DNA of 6,014 nucleotides from contig CAYOLL010000012.1 of NCBI GenBank assembly GCA_964404765.1, forward strand, positions 1-6,014, in the 5' to 3' direction. Of the stretch, positions 6,007 through 6,014 are shown in pieces. Position numbers and translations under genes: made by a program. The notes under the pieces were generated by a model that saw only the letters and a program-made list of their open reading frames with translations, was not told the DNA's origin and searched no databases. This DNA comes from CAYOLL01 sp964404765 [NCBI: uncultured Gemmatimonadota bacterium] (lineage in GTDB: Bacteria; 4572-55). The stretch's first letter is position 1. Every line of letters starts with the position of its first letter.

Positions 6007-6014
6007 ATTTTGTT

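Noticed and set aside
5899-6014. Plus-strand open frame starting ATG at 5899 and running off the window, reading NLAKV and NLRKV through the two palindromes in one frame
   Set aside because: It starts only 19 bp from the divergent envC-like start, lacks a ribosome-binding site, and its content is explained by the palindromic repeats, whose spacing happens to be a multiple of three. It cannot be fully excluded without sequence beyond 6014.

Overview
The window holds four intact genes and one decayed gene pair, all transcribed on the minus strand, so transcription runs from high to low coordinates. Base composition is moderate, with compact, AT-richer gaps between genes. A cytoplasmic S9 peptidase, an EnvC-type LytM protein with a signal peptide and a eukaryotic-like Ser/Thr kinase point to a free-living bacterium. 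The style recalls uncultured FCB-group or KSB1/Calditrichota-like lineages, but there is no rRNA or other marker, so the taxonomic guess is weak.

Layout in transcription order. (1) At 5880-6014 the leader region carries two 15-bp palindromes that are inverted copies of each other, with a third small hairpin between them. (2) An EnvC/LytM-type peptidoglycan hydrolase or activator (5879-4677) has a signal peptide, coiled coils and an M23-type C-terminus. (3) A prolyl-oligopeptidase-family S9 peptidase (4622-2811) keeps a complete Ser-Asp-His triad, and a stem-loop begins at its stop codon. (4) A small 101-residue protein of unknown function (2743-2438) ends 2 nt before the start of (5), a 634-residue protein kinase (2435-531). 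The kinase has an N-terminal coiled-coil module, a complete catalytic domain, a second coiled coil and a C-terminal DUF1566/Lcl-type (C-type-lectin-like) domain. (6) A promoter-like site and a hairpin follow, then the remains of a PIN-type toxin-antitoxin pair (473-34). The toxin has lost its N-terminal half and the antitoxin looks shortened.

The most interesting part is the small-protein/kinase pair. The last ~17 variable codons of the kinase's DUF1566 domain all end in C or T, lie between an invariant AWVV and a terminal VRAVR, and encode only residues reachable from AAY codons. This is how the variable region of a diversity-generating retroelement (DGR) target looks. No reverse transcriptase or template repeat is visible, so they would have to lie beyond the window or act from a distance. 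If confirmed, this would be a kinase whose ligand-sensing tip is hypermutated, resembling the conflict-system sensors reported as DGR targets in other bacteria. The envelope and peptidase genes upstream look like ordinary housekeeping functions.
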